This document shows, piece by piece, positions 62,493-64,000 of a stretch of 64,000 nt of DNA. The stretch spans positions 267,102 through 331,101 of the forward strand of contig JALJCO010013366.1 of the NCBI GenBank assembly GCA_023101725.1, read 5' to 3'. A program made the position numbers and the translations under genes. Every line of letters starts with the position of its first letter. Positions within the stretch are counted from its first letter, which is position 1. The notes below the pieces were generated by a model, which searched no databases, was not told where the DNA came from, and saw nothing but the letters and a program-made list of their open reading frames with translations. This DNA is from Atherinomorus stipes. Lineage: Eukaryota; Chordata; Actinopteri; Atheriniformes; Atherinidae.

Positions 62493-64000
62493 TGTAACGC
62501 ATCTGGGGCCAAAGCTTTAACGCTTGAGAGTTTGAACTGTAGATCTTGGGCAGCAAAGACTAATTCTCTATTATCAGGTTCAACACAATAATCAGGCCCA
62601 AAAGAACACAGTTTCACTTATAAAAAGTTACAAAGAAATCCGAAGGTGTCTAACTCTTATCAGTGTCTAGGTTTACTTAAAGGAGATTGGCAGCAGCAGC
62701 TCCACCATGAGAGCGTCAGGATTTCCAGCCTACAATGAGCACCACACTCACTTAACAGGAAGATGACAATTTATTTAACATACAAACAAAAAGAAAGTTG
62801 TAACGAGAGAGAATTTCATCCCACAGTGTCAGTTTTTGTTATCGAAATTGTCCAAGAAAGGAACTGATGAAACAGCAACTCTTTCGTTTATGTTGCTCTG
62901 CCTAAACAGTTTCCATTGAGAATGTTCCTGTTTGTTTGGCCAAAAAAGAAAAGAAAAGACCTGAGCTCAGGGTTTAAAAGTGCACGTTGGGGCCCTTAAA
63001 TCTATTCCTACCGCCTCTTAGAATGCAGTGGTGTCTAGCGGTATCGGCATCCAGCGGTATCGGCATCCAGCGGTATCGGCATCCAGCGGTATCAGCATCC
63101 AGCGGTATCGGCATCCAGCGGTATCGGCATCCAGCGGTATCAGCATCCAGCTCACTGAGGAGTTGACCTGCAGTAGTTCTTTTCCATCAGGCAATGACTC
63201 AGGTGAAGATCATCATGAGGAGTTTTCCAGTGGAACCGGATACCCCAGGAAAAAACCAGCCTACACACAAGTGTGCAGGGGAATTAACCAACTTGTAGGT
63301 TTTTTTCATCAAACTAATACAAAAGCTAATTTACAGTCATAAAAATCCACTTAAACAAAATAATCTCTCATATGGAAATGTAGCAGGAATAATTAATGCT
63401 TATGGAAAACAAACCGAACATATATACAGTTTAACCCGAAAAAAGAAACCGTACCTGCGTACACTCGGTGGGAAAACTTACATCAGCCGCCATGTTAAGG
63501 CGCCACCCCTACTCAGCCGTTAGAAATCGGCAAGTCAATGTCTAACACCGCTAACACAAACTGAACAGATTTAGCTTCCCTGCTACGTGATAAACATTCC
63601 AGGAGTTGATATAACTGATTGAGGCAGCATAGAAAAGTATGTAACATTTAGAAGAATATGTAGAGGAAGCTAACTCACCAGAGGGATCTGTGTAATGGCG
63701 ACTACCTGTTGAATTCACTCAGCCTCGTGTGCATACGTTACATGGCTTCTCACTCTAACAACACATTAAAACGTTTTTTAATTTCAAACATGGATTTTTC
63801 TTGCAACTTATCTACATTAACTCATCTTAACATACCAGACTTTCCGTAATGCGGACACGACAGCAACGTGCTTCTCACCCGTGAATCGAGAGGAAAAATG
63901 AGGGAAAGTTGTGACGCAGCAGCTCAGAGCACTCTGCGGCCTATGATGCGTTCACTGACCACCAAAAAATACGAAATTTCATATCCTAGCGAATAACCTG
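62493..64000 (-). repeat. 5' LTR, truncated by window end
   Basis: 1,508 bases present; by comparison with the other LTR, 7 more lie beyond the window. It has 7 minisatellite units and otherwise matches 54,559-56,048 except for four single-base indels. It would carry the promoter for the minus-strand genomic RNA. Confidence 0.95.
63037..63148 (+). repeat. Minisatellite in 5' LTR, 7 units of 16 bases
   Basis: Same unit as in the other LTR (AGCGGTATCGGCATCC), one unit more. Confidence 0.97.

Larger units (their letters stand above)
54559..64000 (-). mobile_element. Near-complete Ty3/gypsy-type LTR retrotransposon
   Basis: Minus-strand element of about 9.45 kb. It has two nearly identical LTRs of about 1.5 kb (TGTAAC...GTTACA), a primer-binding site, gag, a -1 frameshift signal, pol, and a polypurine tract. 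Pol order is protease, RT, RNase H, integrase, which defines Ty3/gypsy rather than copia. No envelope frame exists between integrase and the polypurine tract. The last 7 bases of the 5' LTR and the right-hand target duplication fall outside the window; the left 5-base flank is ACCTG. Gag resembles the PNMA group of domesticated vertebrate gag genes. Three single-base frame breaks interrupt the coding sequence. Confidence 0.95.

Overview
This window looks like nuclear DNA of a teleost fish, probably a percomorph. It is AT-rich and full of short TIR elements, tRNA-derived SINEs, Tc1-like transposons and microsatellites of types common in fish genomes. I find no confident host protein-coding gene, no rRNA and no intact tRNA. 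One 96-base exon-like segment near 34.2 kb has good splice signals but no recognised family.

Layout: 0-6 kb is mostly unique non-coding DNA with two repeat fragments near 1.6-2.1 kb. From 6 to 16 kb lies a dense cluster of non-autonomous DNA elements. It includes a foldback element (9.36-10.62 kb) with decayed THAP zinc-finger sequence in both arms, and a 1.4 kb hAT-like element holding a 111-base ATCT microsatellite. 16-20 kb and 21-24.8 kb are mostly unique. 19.9-21.1 kb and 24.8-29.2 kb hold more MITEs, one nested inside another, plus a SINE beside a LINE reverse-transcriptase fragment. 29.2-35.9 kb is the largest block with few repeats. From 36 to 54.5 kb MITE families recur, often as second or third copies of those at 6-29 kb, with two Tc1-like remnants.

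The main feature is a young Ty3/gypsy-type LTR retrotransposon filling 54,559 to the window end (minus strand, about 9.45 kb; the last 7 bases of its 5' LTR lie outside). It sits inside a Tc1-like transposon, 18 codons into that transposase. The two LTRs (about 1.5 kb) differ only by a few indels. Gag begins with an RRM-like region, continues with a capsid region resembling the PNMA family, and ends with a CCHC zinc knuckle. Pol carries protease, reverse transcriptase, RNase H and integrase in the Ty3/gypsy order, and there is no env. The gag-pol junction has a textbook -1 ribosomal frameshift signal: a U UUA AAC slippery heptamer directly before the gag stop, a 6-base spacer, and sequence able to form an H-type pseudoknot (9 bp and 6 bp stems). 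Three other reading-frame breaks, two in gag and one between RT and RNase H, each behave as one missing base. They could be real inactivation or sequence errors.

Internal order of the retrotransposon, 5' to 3' on the minus strand: 5' LTR, a primer-binding site resembling the 3' end of tRNA-Arg, gag, frameshift signal, pro-RT, RNase H-integrase with a long acidic tail, polypurine tract, 3' LTR.
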